NCBI GenBank assembly: GCA_903872255.1
Contig: CAIQJW010000188.1
Location: 1-20,757 of the forward strand
Direction: 5' to 3'
Origin: an uncultured delta proteobacterium
GTDB taxonomy: Bacteria; Desulfobacterota; Syntrophorhabdia; Syntrophorhabdales; Syntrophorhabdaceae
Length of the DNA stretch: 20,757 bases
The translations under genes and the position numbers were made by a program. Within the stretch, counting starts at the first letter, position 1; each line of letters begins with the position of its first letter. Under the pieces are notes generated by a model. That model saw only the letters and a list, made by a program, of their open reading frames with translations. It did not search any database and had not been told where the DNA came from. This document shows positions 1 through 7,185 of the stretch, one piece after another.

Positions 1-697
1 CGATAAGCGCACTCAGCGCTATTGCGCAAAGGAACATCCATATAAGGCCCAGGACCCGGGCCGGAAAGGACTTGAGAGCGACCCCGAAACAGACCCCCGA
101 GGCCAGCGTTGAGCCTACCCAGTATATGCCGGAGCCGATCCCTTTGATAACGTTGCCCCCAAAATGGTCCGGGTTTGTTTTGCGTTCGATGAGCCAGAAG
201 ATAAAACCGAGTATTGCCAGTGCGCAGCACAGCAAGAGTATTATTTTTAAGGTTCCCCAGGAAAGGAATAGTCTGATAGCCGTCCACCAGGGGTGGCTTA
301 TTTCCTGCGGGAGGGTCGCAACGGCAAGCCTTGAATTACCGAATGGGAAAGAATAGTCCATGAATTTCTGTCTTTCTGAGGTGACATAGATTGTGTCTAT
401 AGCAATATCAATACTGCTATTCTGAAGGGCGGTGAGGAGTTCGTCGAATCCCATTTCCTTGAGATCGTACTCTATCTTCAATCCATGGGCGGCGGCCTTC
501 CATATGCTCATGTTCAGTCCAGTCCATTCGCCACTCGCCTCCTTGATCAGGTACGGCGGGTCGTGCGTGACCCCGACGATCAACCTTTCAGCCCGGGTAT
601 TGCCGGTCCTGACGGTCTGCGCAAAACAGGAAAGGATCGGGCCAAGAAAAAAGAGCAGCAGGCTGAGCAGAAAAACAATTGTCCTCATCTTAGGCAT
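1..697 (-). CDS. Prokaryotic glutamate-receptor-like ligand-gated channel (partial, C-terminus outside window)
   Basis: I translated 232 residues by hand from an ATG at 697, which has a GGAGG ribosome site 6 bases upstream. The next in-frame ATG (688) is too far from that site. Residues 5-28 form a signal peptide. About 37-130 match the first lobe of a bacterial extracellular solute-binding domain, with VGVTHDPPY at the start and a DIAIDTIYVTSERQK stretch typical of amino-acid-binding proteins. A membrane helix (about 148-170), a re-entrant pore loop (about 187-206) and a second helix (about 212-232) follow. The order lobe 1, TM1, P-loop, TM2 is that of GluR0-type channels, in which the second binding lobe would follow beyond the window edge. 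A three-TM amino-acid ABC permease does not fit, because the helices interrupt the binding domain. The residues aligning with the potassium-type VGYGD filter read VCFGV (202-206). Ligand and ion are unknown. I am fairly sure of the architecture and unsure of conduction. Confidence 0.75.
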   Translation of the reverse strand, partial: MPKMRTIVFLLSLLLFFLGPILSCFAQTVRTGNTRAERLIVGVTHDPPYLIKEASGEWTGLNMSIWKAAAHGLKIEYDLKEMGFDELLTALQNSSIDIAIDTIYVTSERQKFMDYSFPFGNSRLAVATLPQEISHPWWTAIRLFLSWGTLKIILLLCCALAILGFIFWLIERKTNPDHFGGNVIKGIGSGIYWVGSTLASGVCFGVALKSFPARVLGLIWMFLCAIALSALI

Positions 698-1005
698 CTT
701 AAGCCTCCATCGCGCAGTCAATGAATTAAATTTCCCCCCTGACCTGGATAGCATTTCAATGCTGCCGTCGTCGGGATGACAGATCGTCCCGGCTGATTCA
801 TCGTGAGGGATCACCGTGCTTGTCACGGCACCGAAACTCCCTGTTGCGAGTAACAATAACGCTCAAGTGGACAATAATCAAATAACCTAATAAGAAAAAA
901 TAATCAAATCCCGATTATCAGAAAGTTTTCCGGCAATAATTGGCCTGTCCTCAATAAACCGATCCAAACTCTTACGGCTGTCAGACTGAACCACTCAGGC
1001 ATCAG
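698..1005. other. Non-coding gap with AT-rich stretch
   Basis: No credible gene is seen here. The part nearest 698 holds the ribosome site of the receptor-channel gene. Positions 865-920 are AT-rich and hold an 11-base direct repeat (AATAATCAAAT at 873-883 and 899-909) and a small hairpin listed separately. I could not find a convincing sigma-70 promoter for the channel gene. A short CCGTG/CACGG inverted repeat near 825-840 is too weak to interpret. Confidence 0.5.
895..918 (-). terminator. Possible weak intrinsic terminator after the TPR gene
   Basis: Read on the minus strand, ATAATC (918-913) pairs with GATTAT (905-900) across a 7-base loop and is followed directly by a run of T. It lies about 90 bases past the TPR protein stop. 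The stem is only 6 bp and A/T-rich, so termination strength is doubtful. Confidence 0.3.
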
Positions 1006-1830
1006 TTATTCCGGTCGATCCTGCGTGTAGGGCTTATCTGCTGTGTACAGGCTAAGGCGGGTGGTAAATTCCTTGATGGTTTCCTGTCCCGCCTTGTCCT
1101 TTCGAAGCAGATCCAGCGCCGCCTTTTGAGTCTCGACAGCCTGCTTGAAATCACCTTTCCTTGCCAGCGCGGCTGCCAGCGTGTCAAGGTATTGGGCATT
1201 TCTGTCGATGCTTACCGCCTTGAGTGCAAAGCGTACTGCCTCTTCGCCGTCACGAACTTTTGCGTCGGGACAGGTCGCCAATAACCAGCTGAGGGCGTTT
1301 GCGTATAAAGCAGTGTCGGGTGATGACGCTGCAGCTATGCCCAAGTCTTCAACGGCTGATCGGTACAGGCCCATTTCGGCAAAAAGCCGGCCGCGATCAA
1401 AGCGCACCGGGACCGCATCTGAATTGAGCTCCAACGCCTGATTGAAGTCGGCAAGAGCGAGTTGACGTTGCCCCATCTCCCGATGTGTCAATCCACGCTG
1501 GTTAAGCGCCCAAACATGACCGCTGTACGTTTTGGCAATAACTAGGTCATAGTCGGCAAGTGCCTCTGCATAGCGGCGCAATTCGAACAACGCATTGGCA
1601 CGATGAAAATGCATGGTGTTGCGCTGATAGGCCTCAAGAGATATACCGTACTTATCGTTCCCATCAAGGCAGCGCGTGTACAAGCTTACCTTGACTTCAG
1701 GATCCTCCGTCTTTTCCGCCTGCGCACAATCGCCCGGCAACGGCGGCTCCATAGTCAATGCCTGTGCAACTTGCGAAAACACGAGACAGGTCAAAACCAG
1801 AGCAGGGAGAATCATTCCACGACACCGCAT
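1006..1830 (-). CDS. Secreted tetratricopeptide-repeat protein
   Basis: This is a 274-residue protein. I chose the ATG at 1830 because GGAGG lies 5 bases upstream and because the protein then opens with a signal peptide (about 1-24, ending AQA). The reading frame is open further upstream to 1983, but that extension has no such site and would bury the signal peptide. At least four TPR-like helical pairs run from about residue 75 to 245 (RANALFELRRYAEALADYD, ALNQRGLTHREMGQRQLALADF, and so on). They include the common variant with WLLATCPD (182-189) followed by YLDTLAAALARKGDFKQAV (214-232). Such proteins are periplasmic protein-interaction scaffolds. No enzymatic domain is seen. It stands alone, about 200 bp downstream of the sensor kinase on the same strand, so co-transcription is possible but unproven. 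The exact partner is unknown. Confidence 0.8.
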   Translation of the reverse strand: MRCRGMILPALVLTCLVFSQVAQALTMEPPLPGDCAQAEKTEDPEVKVSLYTRCLDGNDKYGISLEAYQRNTMHFHRANALFELRRYAEALADYDLVIAKTYSGHVWALNQRGLTHREMGQRQLALADFNQALELNSDAVPVRFDRGRLFAEMGLYRSAVEDLGIAAASSPDTALYANALSWLLATCPDAKVRDGEEAVRFALKAVSIDRNAQYLDTLAAALARKGDFKQAVETQKAALDLLRKDKAGQETIKEFTTRLSLYTADKPYTQDRPE

Positions 1831-2003
1831 AATTTCCTCCAGACCGGGTAATGGTCGTATTTGCCTTTTCACGCGTTTATTGGGTGGATGTGCCGTTAGA
1901 TACCATACCCTATCCCAAAAAGCGTCAGAAGGTCTGTTTTTGAGCAATACAGCGGCTACAAGGATAGAATCGTACAAGAACATTACCAGCTAATGCATGA
2001 AGG

Positions 2004-2022
2004 AAAATAGGTAAGGACCTAT
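2004..2022 (-). terminator. Possible short hairpin terminator after the sensor kinase
   Basis: On the minus strand ATAGGT-CCTT-ACCTAT (2022-2007), a perfect 6-bp stem with a 4-base loop, is followed by TTT. It lies 15 bases after the kinase stop codon. The stem is short and the T-run brief, so this is a candidate only. Confidence 0.35.
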
Positions 2023-2036
2023 AACCCCCCTGACAG

Positions 2037-4172
2037 TCATACCTCGAACGTAAGGATGAATCTCGCCCCATCCTCCCGTTCGACCCGCAGCGACCCATCG
2101 AGCTGATCAGCAAGCATATTGACGAGCTGCATCCCGAACCCGGCGGAGGCCATGATATTTATTGAGTCAGGGATGCCAACGCCGTTGTCCTCTATAACGA
2201 GTGTCGCATGTTTATCGTGTATCGAAAATGATACCAGTATCTTTCCCTTGTCTCTGCCGTCAAAGGCATGCTTCATGGCGTTCGTGATCAGTTCGTTGAT
2301 GATGATGCCAATCGGCGACAGGATCTTTGCGTCAAGGATCGTATCGTCTATCCGGGTCTCCACATCGATGTGCATCCGGTTGGGAAAATTCACCATGATC
2401 TCATTGATCAGGGCGGTTAAATATTCCTTCGCTGATATTGCCCTGAAATCGGTGGAACGATACAGTTTATCGTATAGGACCGCCATGCTCCGGACCCGGT
2501 TCCGAGTGTCCTGAAGGGCTGAAACGGCTGACGGCTCCTTAAGCGTATCAGACTGAAGGGAGAGCAGGCCCATGATGACGTTCATGTTGTTCTTTATCCT
2601 GTGGTGCACTTCTTTCAGGAGGAGTTCCTTCTCGGATAGGAGGTTCTTGATCCTATCCTGCGCCAGTTTACGGTCGGTAATATCGCGCGAAATTGACAGA
2701 GCGGCCTGTCTGCCGAAATAATGGAACTGGCGGATATTGCTTTCCACAGGGATTCTCAATCCATCCTTTGTCACATGGATCGTCTCTGTGAGAATATCTC
2801 CCCGGGAAGCAAAACTGATGCGCTCATCGGCAATCCGCTCATATTCTTCGGGAGGCGTGATGTCCCGGGGCGCGAGGGTCAGTAATTCCTCCTTCGAATA
2901 TCCCAGACGGCTGCAGGCCACATCGTTGACCTGGAGAAAACGTCCGGGCAAACCCTGCTTGTCCAGATCGTGCACAAAAACGGCGTCATTAATACCCTCG
3001 AAAAGGTCGCGGTAATTTTCCTCCCTCTCCTTTAGTGCCGCTTCCGCCCGCTTGCGGGCGGTGATGTCGTGGACGACGCATACCAATCCACCATTATCCA
3101 GTGCCGTTAACGATATCTCCTGGAGGAAGGTGCTCCCGTCTTTTTTCTTTCCTGTCGCCTCGCCCCGCCATTGTCCTTTCTGGATGAACCCGGGTATGAT
3201 ATCGTTCTTGAGCCTTTGCAGCTCATCTTCACTATAGAGGACACGCCATGACTGTCCGATTAATTCATCGGGCGCTGCGTACCCATAGATCCTTGCGTGT
3301 GCCTCATTGAGATAAATGTAGTCCTGATTTTCATTCAGGATGGCAATGCCGTCGATCGAAGCCTCAATAGCATTTATTTGCTGCTTAAGTTTTTCTTCCG
3401 CCCTGTTCTGCTCGGTAATATCTCTCCAGACACAGTGGTAGACCGGATGACCCTGAATATCGATGACCTGCGCCGTTACATAAACATTCCTGACTTCTCC
3501 CTGCCGTGTGTATTGAAGGGTCTCAAAAACTGCTTTACCGTTCCGGATCACCTCGGCAATACGCGCCTTTGTTTCGTCTGCCGTTTCCCTGGCTTCTATA
3601 TCAAATATGCTAAGCCGCGCAAACTCCTCGCGGGAGTAGCCCAGTTGGCGGTGGGCCGCCGAATTGAAATCCACGAAATGCGCAGTCCGGGGGTCGATGA
3701 TCAGAACTCCGTCAGGAAATTCCTCGAGCAGTAGACGCCTGCGTGTTGATTCTTCCCCGAGCGCCTTCTCGTGCTCTTTGAGCTCCTGATTTGCCTCGTG
3801 GAGCTTGAAGGCCATCTTAATGGAGGCGTTGAGGACTGTCTCGCCGGAGTCCTTGACGACGTAACCGTAGGAGGTGATCTTTTCTGTCTTTTCCACTATG
3901 TCGGGCTGGGTGTAGCTCGAGAGGAAGAGAACGGGGATGTCCCTCTCCTTGAGGATGATCTCCGCGCACTCGGTGCCGTCCATCCTGCCCTTCCCAAGGT
4001 TGATATCCATGAGGATGAGATCGATATCCGGGGTAGCGCGTACCTTCTCTATGGCCTTCTCGCCGGAGTATACGGTGATCATTCTGTACCCGTACTTCTC
4101 GAGGGTATTTTTCTGTGCTATGGCTATCAGGGCCTCGTCCTCTACGAGGAGTATGGTCTTCCTGTCTGGCAT
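2037..4172 (-). CDS. Hybrid sensor kinase, REC-PAS-PAS-PAS-HisKA_2-HATPase
   Basis: 711 residues, with ATG at 4172 preceded by GGAGG about 7 bases upstream. The order is: receiver domain (about 5-120) with acidic pocket E11/D12, phospho-acceptor D56 and K107; PAS (147-255); PAS (265-375); PAS (385-500); HisKA_2 dimerisation/phosphorylation domain (515-590) with EVHHRIKNN and candidate phospho-histidine H523 or H524; and a GHKL ATPase (610-711) with N626 (N-box), DNGVG (662-666) and GFG (678-680). No transmembrane segment or signal peptide is present, so it is cytoplasmic. The N-terminal receiver suggests it is switched by another kinase as well as by PAS-sensed signals (redox, ligand or heme, not distinguishable here). 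No output regulator is adjacent, so it is an orphan whose target cannot be read from the window. Confidence 0.9.
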   Translation of the reverse strand: MPDRKTILLVEDEALIAIAQKNTLEKYGYRMITVYSGEKAIEKVRATPDIDLILMDINLGKGRMDGTECAEIILKERDIPVLFLSSYTQPDIVEKTEKITSYGYVVKDSGETVLNASIKMAFKLHEANQELKEHEKALGEESTRRRLLLEEFPDGVLIIDPRTAHFVDFNSAAHRQLGYSREEFARLSIFDIEARETADETKARIAEVIRNGKAVFETLQYTRQGEVRNVYVTAQVIDIQGHPVYHCVWRDITEQNRAEEKLKQQINAIEASIDGIAILNENQDYIYLNEAHARIYGYAAPDELIGQSWRVLYSEDELQRLKNDIIPGFIQKGQWRGEATGKKKDGSTFLQEISLTALDNGGLVCVVHDITARKRAEAALKEREENYRDLFEGINDAVFVHDLDKQGLPGRFLQVNDVACSRLGYSKEELLTLAPRDITPPEEYERIADERISFASRGDILTETIHVTKDGLRIPVESNIRQFHYFGRQAALSISRDITDRKLAQDRIKNLLSEKELLLKEVHHRIKNNMNVIMGLLSLQSDTLKEPSAVSALQDTRNRVRSMAVLYDKLYRSTDFRAISAKEYLTALINEIMVNFPNRMHIDVETRIDDTILDAKILSPIGIIINELITNAMKHAFDGRDKGKILVSFSIHDKHATLVIEDNGVGIPDSINIMASAGFGMQLVNMLADQLDGSLRVEREDGARFILTFEV

Positions 4173-4349
4173 GAATGGCCCTCCGGCACTAATTACAGAC
4201 GTATGACGACACAGGATGGTACAATGTTATTATCGCAGAATAATGCTTCCTGATAAATACATTATTACCGGTGACATGTCCTCGATTATTCATCTACCGG
4301 GTAAAACTGTCAACTTTTGGTGCACTTTGAGCCGGCCGGGTTTCGCCTG
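4173..4349. other. Gap between redox operon and sensor kinase
   Basis: 177 bases without a gene. It contains the kinase ribosome site next to 4172 and a GC-rich GCCGGC palindrome near 4332 that has no following T-run. I see no clear terminator for the redox operon and no clear kinase promoter. Confidence 0.4.
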
Positions 4350-5048
4350 TCACGCCGTATATAGCAGGTAGACGCCTCCCAAGATAACCAGGATACCACA
4401 GACGATCTTCACTATCTTTGCCCCGACAGAACGTTCGTTCCAGTTCAGATAGCCTTGAACGGTTTCCGTGAAAGTACCGGCCATGATGATAATAGAACAA
4501 TGTCCTGCGGCATATGCCAGAAGAAGCATCATCCCGTACCATATTTTTGTTGCCGCAAGTTGGAAGGTGATGCTGAGCATCGGTGCCATATATGCGAAAG
4601 TGCAGGGGCCGAGGGCGATACCGAATACCGCTCCCAGAATGAAGGCTGCAAGGAGACCCTTTCTTTTGAGGCCGATATTACCCGGACCCGACCAGGGCAT
4701 GGGTATTATCCCGATAAGGTGCAAACCGACAAGAAAAAAAACCAGGGCAACGAAATAATTACCGTAACGGCCCACATCGCCCATCATTCTGCCTGCCAGG
4801 GCTGTGACAAGCCCTATAAGCCCGATGCTGATCATGATGCCCAAAGAGAAAAGCGAGGCGGTGTAAAAAGCCCTTTTCGGAGAGGTTCGTCCCTGTTCGT
4901 CGATAAAACCCACGATAAGAGGGATGCTGGAAAGATGACAGGGGCTCAATATCAGGCTGAGGACACCCCACACAAAGGACGCCCCGAGAGCGACGGCAGG
5001 AGTTCCTTCAACGGCCCTGTTGAGAGCTATGAAGACCTGTTCTATCAC
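4350..5048 (-). CDS. CcdA/DsbD-type transmembrane thiol electron carrier
   Basis: 232 residues and about six hydrophobic helices. The two family signatures are present: LSPCHLSSIP (C37) near the first helix and ALGPCTFAYMAP (C149) in the symmetric position. In CcdA/DsbD these two cysteines form the disulfide that carries electrons from cytoplasmic thioredoxin across the inner membrane to a periplasmic partner. It starts at GTG (5048), overlapping the stop of the upstream thioredoxin gene as GTGA, which implies translational coupling. The neighbouring membrane-anchored thioredoxin is the obvious periplasmic acceptor. CcdA is often a cytochrome c maturation factor, but no other maturation gene is nearby, so a role within this permease/ArsR operon is more likely. 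Confidence 0.88.
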   Translation of the reverse strand: MIEQVFIALNRAVEGTPAVALGASFVWGVLSLILSPCHLSSIPLIVGFIDEQGRTSPKRAFYTASLFSLGIMISIGLIGLVTALAGRMMGDVGRYGNYFVALVFFLVGLHLIGIIPMPWSGPGNIGLKRKGLLAAFILGAVFGIALGPCTFAYMAPMLSITFQLAATKIWYGMMLLLAYAAGHCSIIIMAGTFTETVQGYLNWNERSVGAKIVKIVCGILVILGGVYLLYTA

Positions 5049-5503
5049 CTGCTCTTTTTTCCGGAGATTTTCTTGTCGATATTAATGCCGAGCTTCTTGA
5101 ACGCAGCAAGTATGTCTTCCTTGGAAATATAGCCCATGTGCCGGTATAGTTCCTTGCCGGAAGCATCGTAGAATATTTGCGTCGGAATACCTCTTACGCC
5201 AAGTTTTGTTGCTGTGTCGGGGTCTATCTGCACGTCGATGAACTCTACCCGGAGCCGGCCGGCATATTCGGCCTTTAATTCCTCAAGAATGGGCGCCATC
5301 ATCTTGCACGGGATGCATTGTTTCGCGCCGACGTCAACGAGGGCCGGGAATTTAATTCCTGGCGGCGAGGTCTTCGCGGGGTTATTCACGTTAGCGGCAA
5401 ATGACCGGTTCGAAAAAACATGCAGGGAACCTATCCCGACAATAATAATTAAGAAAAAAACAAAAATAATGCGTATTTTCAAAGTGGGCTCCCGTAATTG
5501 CAT
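5045..5503 (-). CDS. Membrane-anchored periplasmic thioredoxin-fold protein
   Basis: 152 residues. A hydrophobic segment (about 10-30) acts as signal or anchor, followed by a thioredoxin fold with the active site CIPC (C63 and C66) and the cis-proline region RGIPTQIF. Thioredoxin usually has CGPC. The Ile at the second position alters redox potential in ways that cannot be predicted here. The coordinates use the ATG at 5503, which has no ribosome site. A TTG at 5482 has GGGAG 6 bases upstream and would give a cleaner signal peptide beginning MKIRIIFVFF, so the true start may be there. The gene lies 20 bases after the small CxxC gene and overlaps the CcdA gene, suggesting that CcdA keeps it reduced. 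Confidence 0.87.
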   Translation of the reverse strand: MQLREPTLKIRIIFVFFLIIIVGIGSLHVFSNRSFAANVNNPAKTSPPGIKFPALVDVGAKQCIPCKMMAPILEELKAEYAGRLRVEFIDVQIDPDTATKLGVRGIPTQIFYDASGKELYRHMGYISKEDILAAFKKLGINIDKKISGKKSR

Positions 5504-5523
5504 TTTTACTAACCGTCCCGTTT

Positions 5524-5760
5524 TTACTTTACCAGGAGTTTTTTTATGTCGTCCGATGAAAGTACCTTGCCGACACTTTTGACTTTGCCGTCAATGACGA
5601 GACCCGGTGTCATCATGACGCCATATCCCAGTATTTTTTTGAGATCAGTTATTTTTTCGATCTCACAGCCCTCTATATTCTGTTCCTTAACGGCTTTCTC
5701 GACGTTCCTGACAAGCTTTTCACAATTTGAGCACCCGGGGCCCAGTATCTCGATCTTCAT
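5524..5760 (-). CDS. Small CxxC thioredoxin-like protein (redox-active disulfide protein 2 family)
   Basis: 78 residues, the usual size for this family. It opens with MKIEILGPGCSNCEKL, so the active-site pair is C10 and C13, and it has the cis-proline segment MMTPGLVIDGKV. A third cysteine (C33) is present. No signal peptide is seen, so it is cytoplasmic. The ribosome site AAGGAG lies 9 bases before the ATG, and the gene starts 2 bases after the arsR stop. These mini-thioredoxins commonly sit beside DUF318 permeases and ArsR regulators. Its job may be to hand reducing power or a thiol-bound ligand to the permease, which is inference from context. Confidence 0.9.
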   Translation of the reverse strand: MKIEILGPGCSNCEKLVRNVEKAVKEQNIEGCEIEKITDLKKILGYGVMMTPGLVIDGKVKSVGKVLSSDDIKKLLVK

Positions 5761-5762
5761 AG

Positions 5763-6161
5763 TTATCTTCTCCTTTTTTCATTGCCGCGGACTGCGGCAT
5801 TATTCGCACAGCAATTTCCTGCTGCCGGGGTTGCGTTGACCTTTTCATTCAGAAAATCATGAAGCCTTTCCCTGTCGCTTTTCACGACATCTTCAGGCAA
5901 GCCTTCCATGACCGACAGAATGAGAAGCCTCCTGAAATAATCGGTATCATCGATCGTATAGTGCATCCATTTGCCTTCTTTCCTCTTCTTGACCAGGCCG
6001 GCACCCTTGAGAACGCCAAGATGGAAAGAAACCTTTGATTGAGACATATCGAAAGCCGCCATAATATCGCATACACATAGCTCTCCGTGCTGAAGGAGTT
6101 TGATCACCTTCAGGCGTGTTTCATCGGACAAGGCTTTAAATACCGGCAGGAGATCGGTCAT
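5763..6161 (-). CDS. arsR: ArsR/SmtB-family winged-helix repressor
   Basis: 132 residues. It opens with the family pattern ALSDETRLKVIKLL and has the metalloid-site motif ELCVCDI (C29 and C31). A recognition helix (MSQSKVSFHLGVLKGAGLV) and wing (KRKEGKWMHYTI) follow. E. coli ArsR has a third cysteine in ELCVCDLC, but here that position is Met34. The C-terminal tail carries a vicinal pair, C117-C118, which could supply other ligands. The ribosome site GAGGTG lies 4 bases before the ATG and overlaps the permease stop (8-base gap). It very likely represses its own operon through the palindromes at 7134-7160. The symbol denotes the family. The inducer (arsenite, organoarsenical or another thiophile) is not determined. 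Confidence 0.92.
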   Translation of the reverse strand: MTDLLPVFKALSDETRLKVIKLLQHGELCVCDIMAAFDMSQSKVSFHLGVLKGAGLVKKRKEGKWMHYTIDDTDYFRRLLILSVMEGLPEDVVKSDRERLHDFLNEKVNATPAAGNCCANNAAVRGNEKRRR

Positions 6162-6169
6162 CTTTCACC

Positions 6170-7120
6170 TCACATAATAGCATTGAATAAATAGCCGACG
6201 GCTATGATCGTTATAGCCATGATCCCGACAAAAATAGCGAGCAGCTTCAGTTTAAGGACCTGTCGCAGGATGATCATTTCAGGCAGGGAAAGAGCGGTCA
6301 CGGCCATCATAAATGCCAGAGCGGTACCGAGTGTTACGCCCTTGCTCATCAGTGTATAAATGATCGGGATAACCCCGGCCGCGTTGGAATAAAGCGGTAC
6401 GCCGATCAATACGGCCAGCGGAACAGCATACCAGTTGCCGGCGCCTGCATAGCGAACCAGAAAATCCTCGGGAACATAACCATGAATAAATGCCCCGACG
6501 GCTATTGCACCTACCACCCATGGCCATATCTTTCCGAGTATATCTTTCGTTGTTATTCTTGCATATTCCAGCCGTTCTTTGAAAGTCTGAGGATAACCGG
6601 CATCCGATTCACCCAGGTGTATCTGGTAAACATATTCCTCAACCCATTTCTCAAGCTTCAGGCGCCCTATGATGAAACCTCCGATGATCGCCACGCTGAG
6701 CCCGGTACCGACATAGATCGCCGTTATCTTCCAACCGAACAAACCCCATAACAGCACGATTGCGACCTCATTCACCATGGGTGATGAGATCAAAAAGGAG
6801 AATGTCACACCAAGAGGTACCCCACCCTCGACAAAACCTATGAATAGAGGTACGGCGGAACAGGAACAGAAAGGCGTCGCAACGCCCAAAAGGGCCGCGA
6901 GCACGTTGCCAACGAATTCCCTCTTATGGGCAAGTATTTTTCTCGTCTTTTCAGGAGGGAAAAAGCTTCTTGCAAACGATATGGCAGATATGATCACCAC
7001 GAGAAGTATCAATATTTTTACGGTATCGTACAGGAAAAAGTCGAGAGAGGCACCTAATTTACTGCCACGGGCCAACCCGAATATGTCGTAAACCAGGTAT
7101 TGAGAAATATTAGTGAACAC
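6170..7120 (-). CDS. DUF318/ArsP-type permease
   Basis: 316 residues from GTG at 7120, a polytopic inner-membrane protein with about eight helices. The family signature TPFCSCSAVPLFIGF (C85 and C87) lies in the first half, and SLPEMIILRQVLK near the end. This family (COG0701) includes ArsP, an efflux permease for trivalent organoarsenicals. I preferred the GTG because GGAGG lies just upstream and because the promoter at 7154-7182 would start transcription near 7147. The in-frame ATG at 7135 falls inside the operator with no ribosome site. It is the first gene of an operon with arsR, two thioredoxin-fold proteins and CcdA. The substrate is probably a soft metalloid or thiol compound, and this part is inference. 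Confidence 0.87.
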   Translation of the reverse strand: MFTNISQYLVYDIFGLARGSKLGASLDFFLYDTVKILILLVVIISAISFARSFFPPEKTRKILAHKREFVGNVLAALLGVATPFCSCSAVPLFIGFVEGGVPLGVTFSFLISSPMVNEVAIVLLWGLFGWKITAIYVGTGLSVAIIGGFIIGRLKLEKWVEEYVYQIHLGESDAGYPQTFKERLEYARITTKDILGKIWPWVVGAIAVGAFIHGYVPEDFLVRYAGAGNWYAVPLAVLIGVPLYSNAAGVIPIIYTLMSKGVTLGTALAFMMAVTALSLPEMIILRQVLKLKLLAIFVGIMAITIIAVGYLFNAIM

Positions 7121-7124
7121 TGCG

Positions 7125-7129
7125 CCTCC
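7125..7129 (-). promoter_or_regulatory. Ribosome site deciding the permease start
   Basis: GGAGG on the minus strand, 4 bases before GTG at 7120. It lies inside the reading frame if the ATG at 7135 is used, which argues for the GTG start. Confidence 0.6.
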
Positions 7130-7133
7130 ATAC

Positions 7134-7160
7134 ATATCAATATATCTTGATATAAGATAT
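7134..7160. promoter_or_regulatory. ArsR-type operator: two overlapping palindromes
   Basis: ATATCAA (7134-7140), a 6-base spacer and TTGATAT (7147-7153) form a perfect inverted repeat. A second perfect repeat, ATATCTT (7142-7148), 5 bases, AAGATAT (7154-7160), overlaps it. ATCAA-N6-TTGAT is the classic ArsR/SmtB operator pattern. The site covers the -10 box and predicted start of the permease operon, so a bound repressor would block RNA polymerase. Confidence 0.75.
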
Positions 7161-7182
7161 GTTCAGTGAAGGTCATTGTCAA
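7154..7182 (-). promoter_or_regulatory. Sigma-70-type promoter of the permease-arsR-redox operon
   Basis: On the minus strand a perfect TTGACA (-35, 7182-7177) is followed by exactly 17 bases and TATCTT (-10, 7159-7154). The predicted start is near 7147, giving a leader of about 27 bases to the GTG at 7120. The -10 box lies inside the operator palindromes. Confidence 0.7.
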
Positions 7183-7185
7183 GTA

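Noticed and set aside
72..779. Plus-strand open frames opposite the receptor-channel gene
   Set aside because: Their translations are low-complexity and family-free, while the minus strand gives a signal peptide, a binding-domain lobe and a channel module in one frame.
3771..4253. 160-codon plus-strand frame opposite the kinase receiver domain
   Set aside because: Antisense to a highly conserved domain, no ribosome site and no recognisable protein features.
4326..4342. GC palindrome after the CcdA gene as a terminator
   Set aside because: The GCCGGC core is short and there is no T-run after it on the minus strand.
4455..5132. 225-codon plus-strand frame opposite the CcdA gene
   Set aside because: It mirrors codon bias of the real gene, is rich in charged residues with no fold pattern, and crosses the conserved CcdA-thioredoxin junction.
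4350..5503. Cytochrome c maturation module
   Set aside because: CcdA and a thioredoxin could suggest this, but no other maturation gene or cytochrome is present and both genes sit in an ArsR-permease operon.
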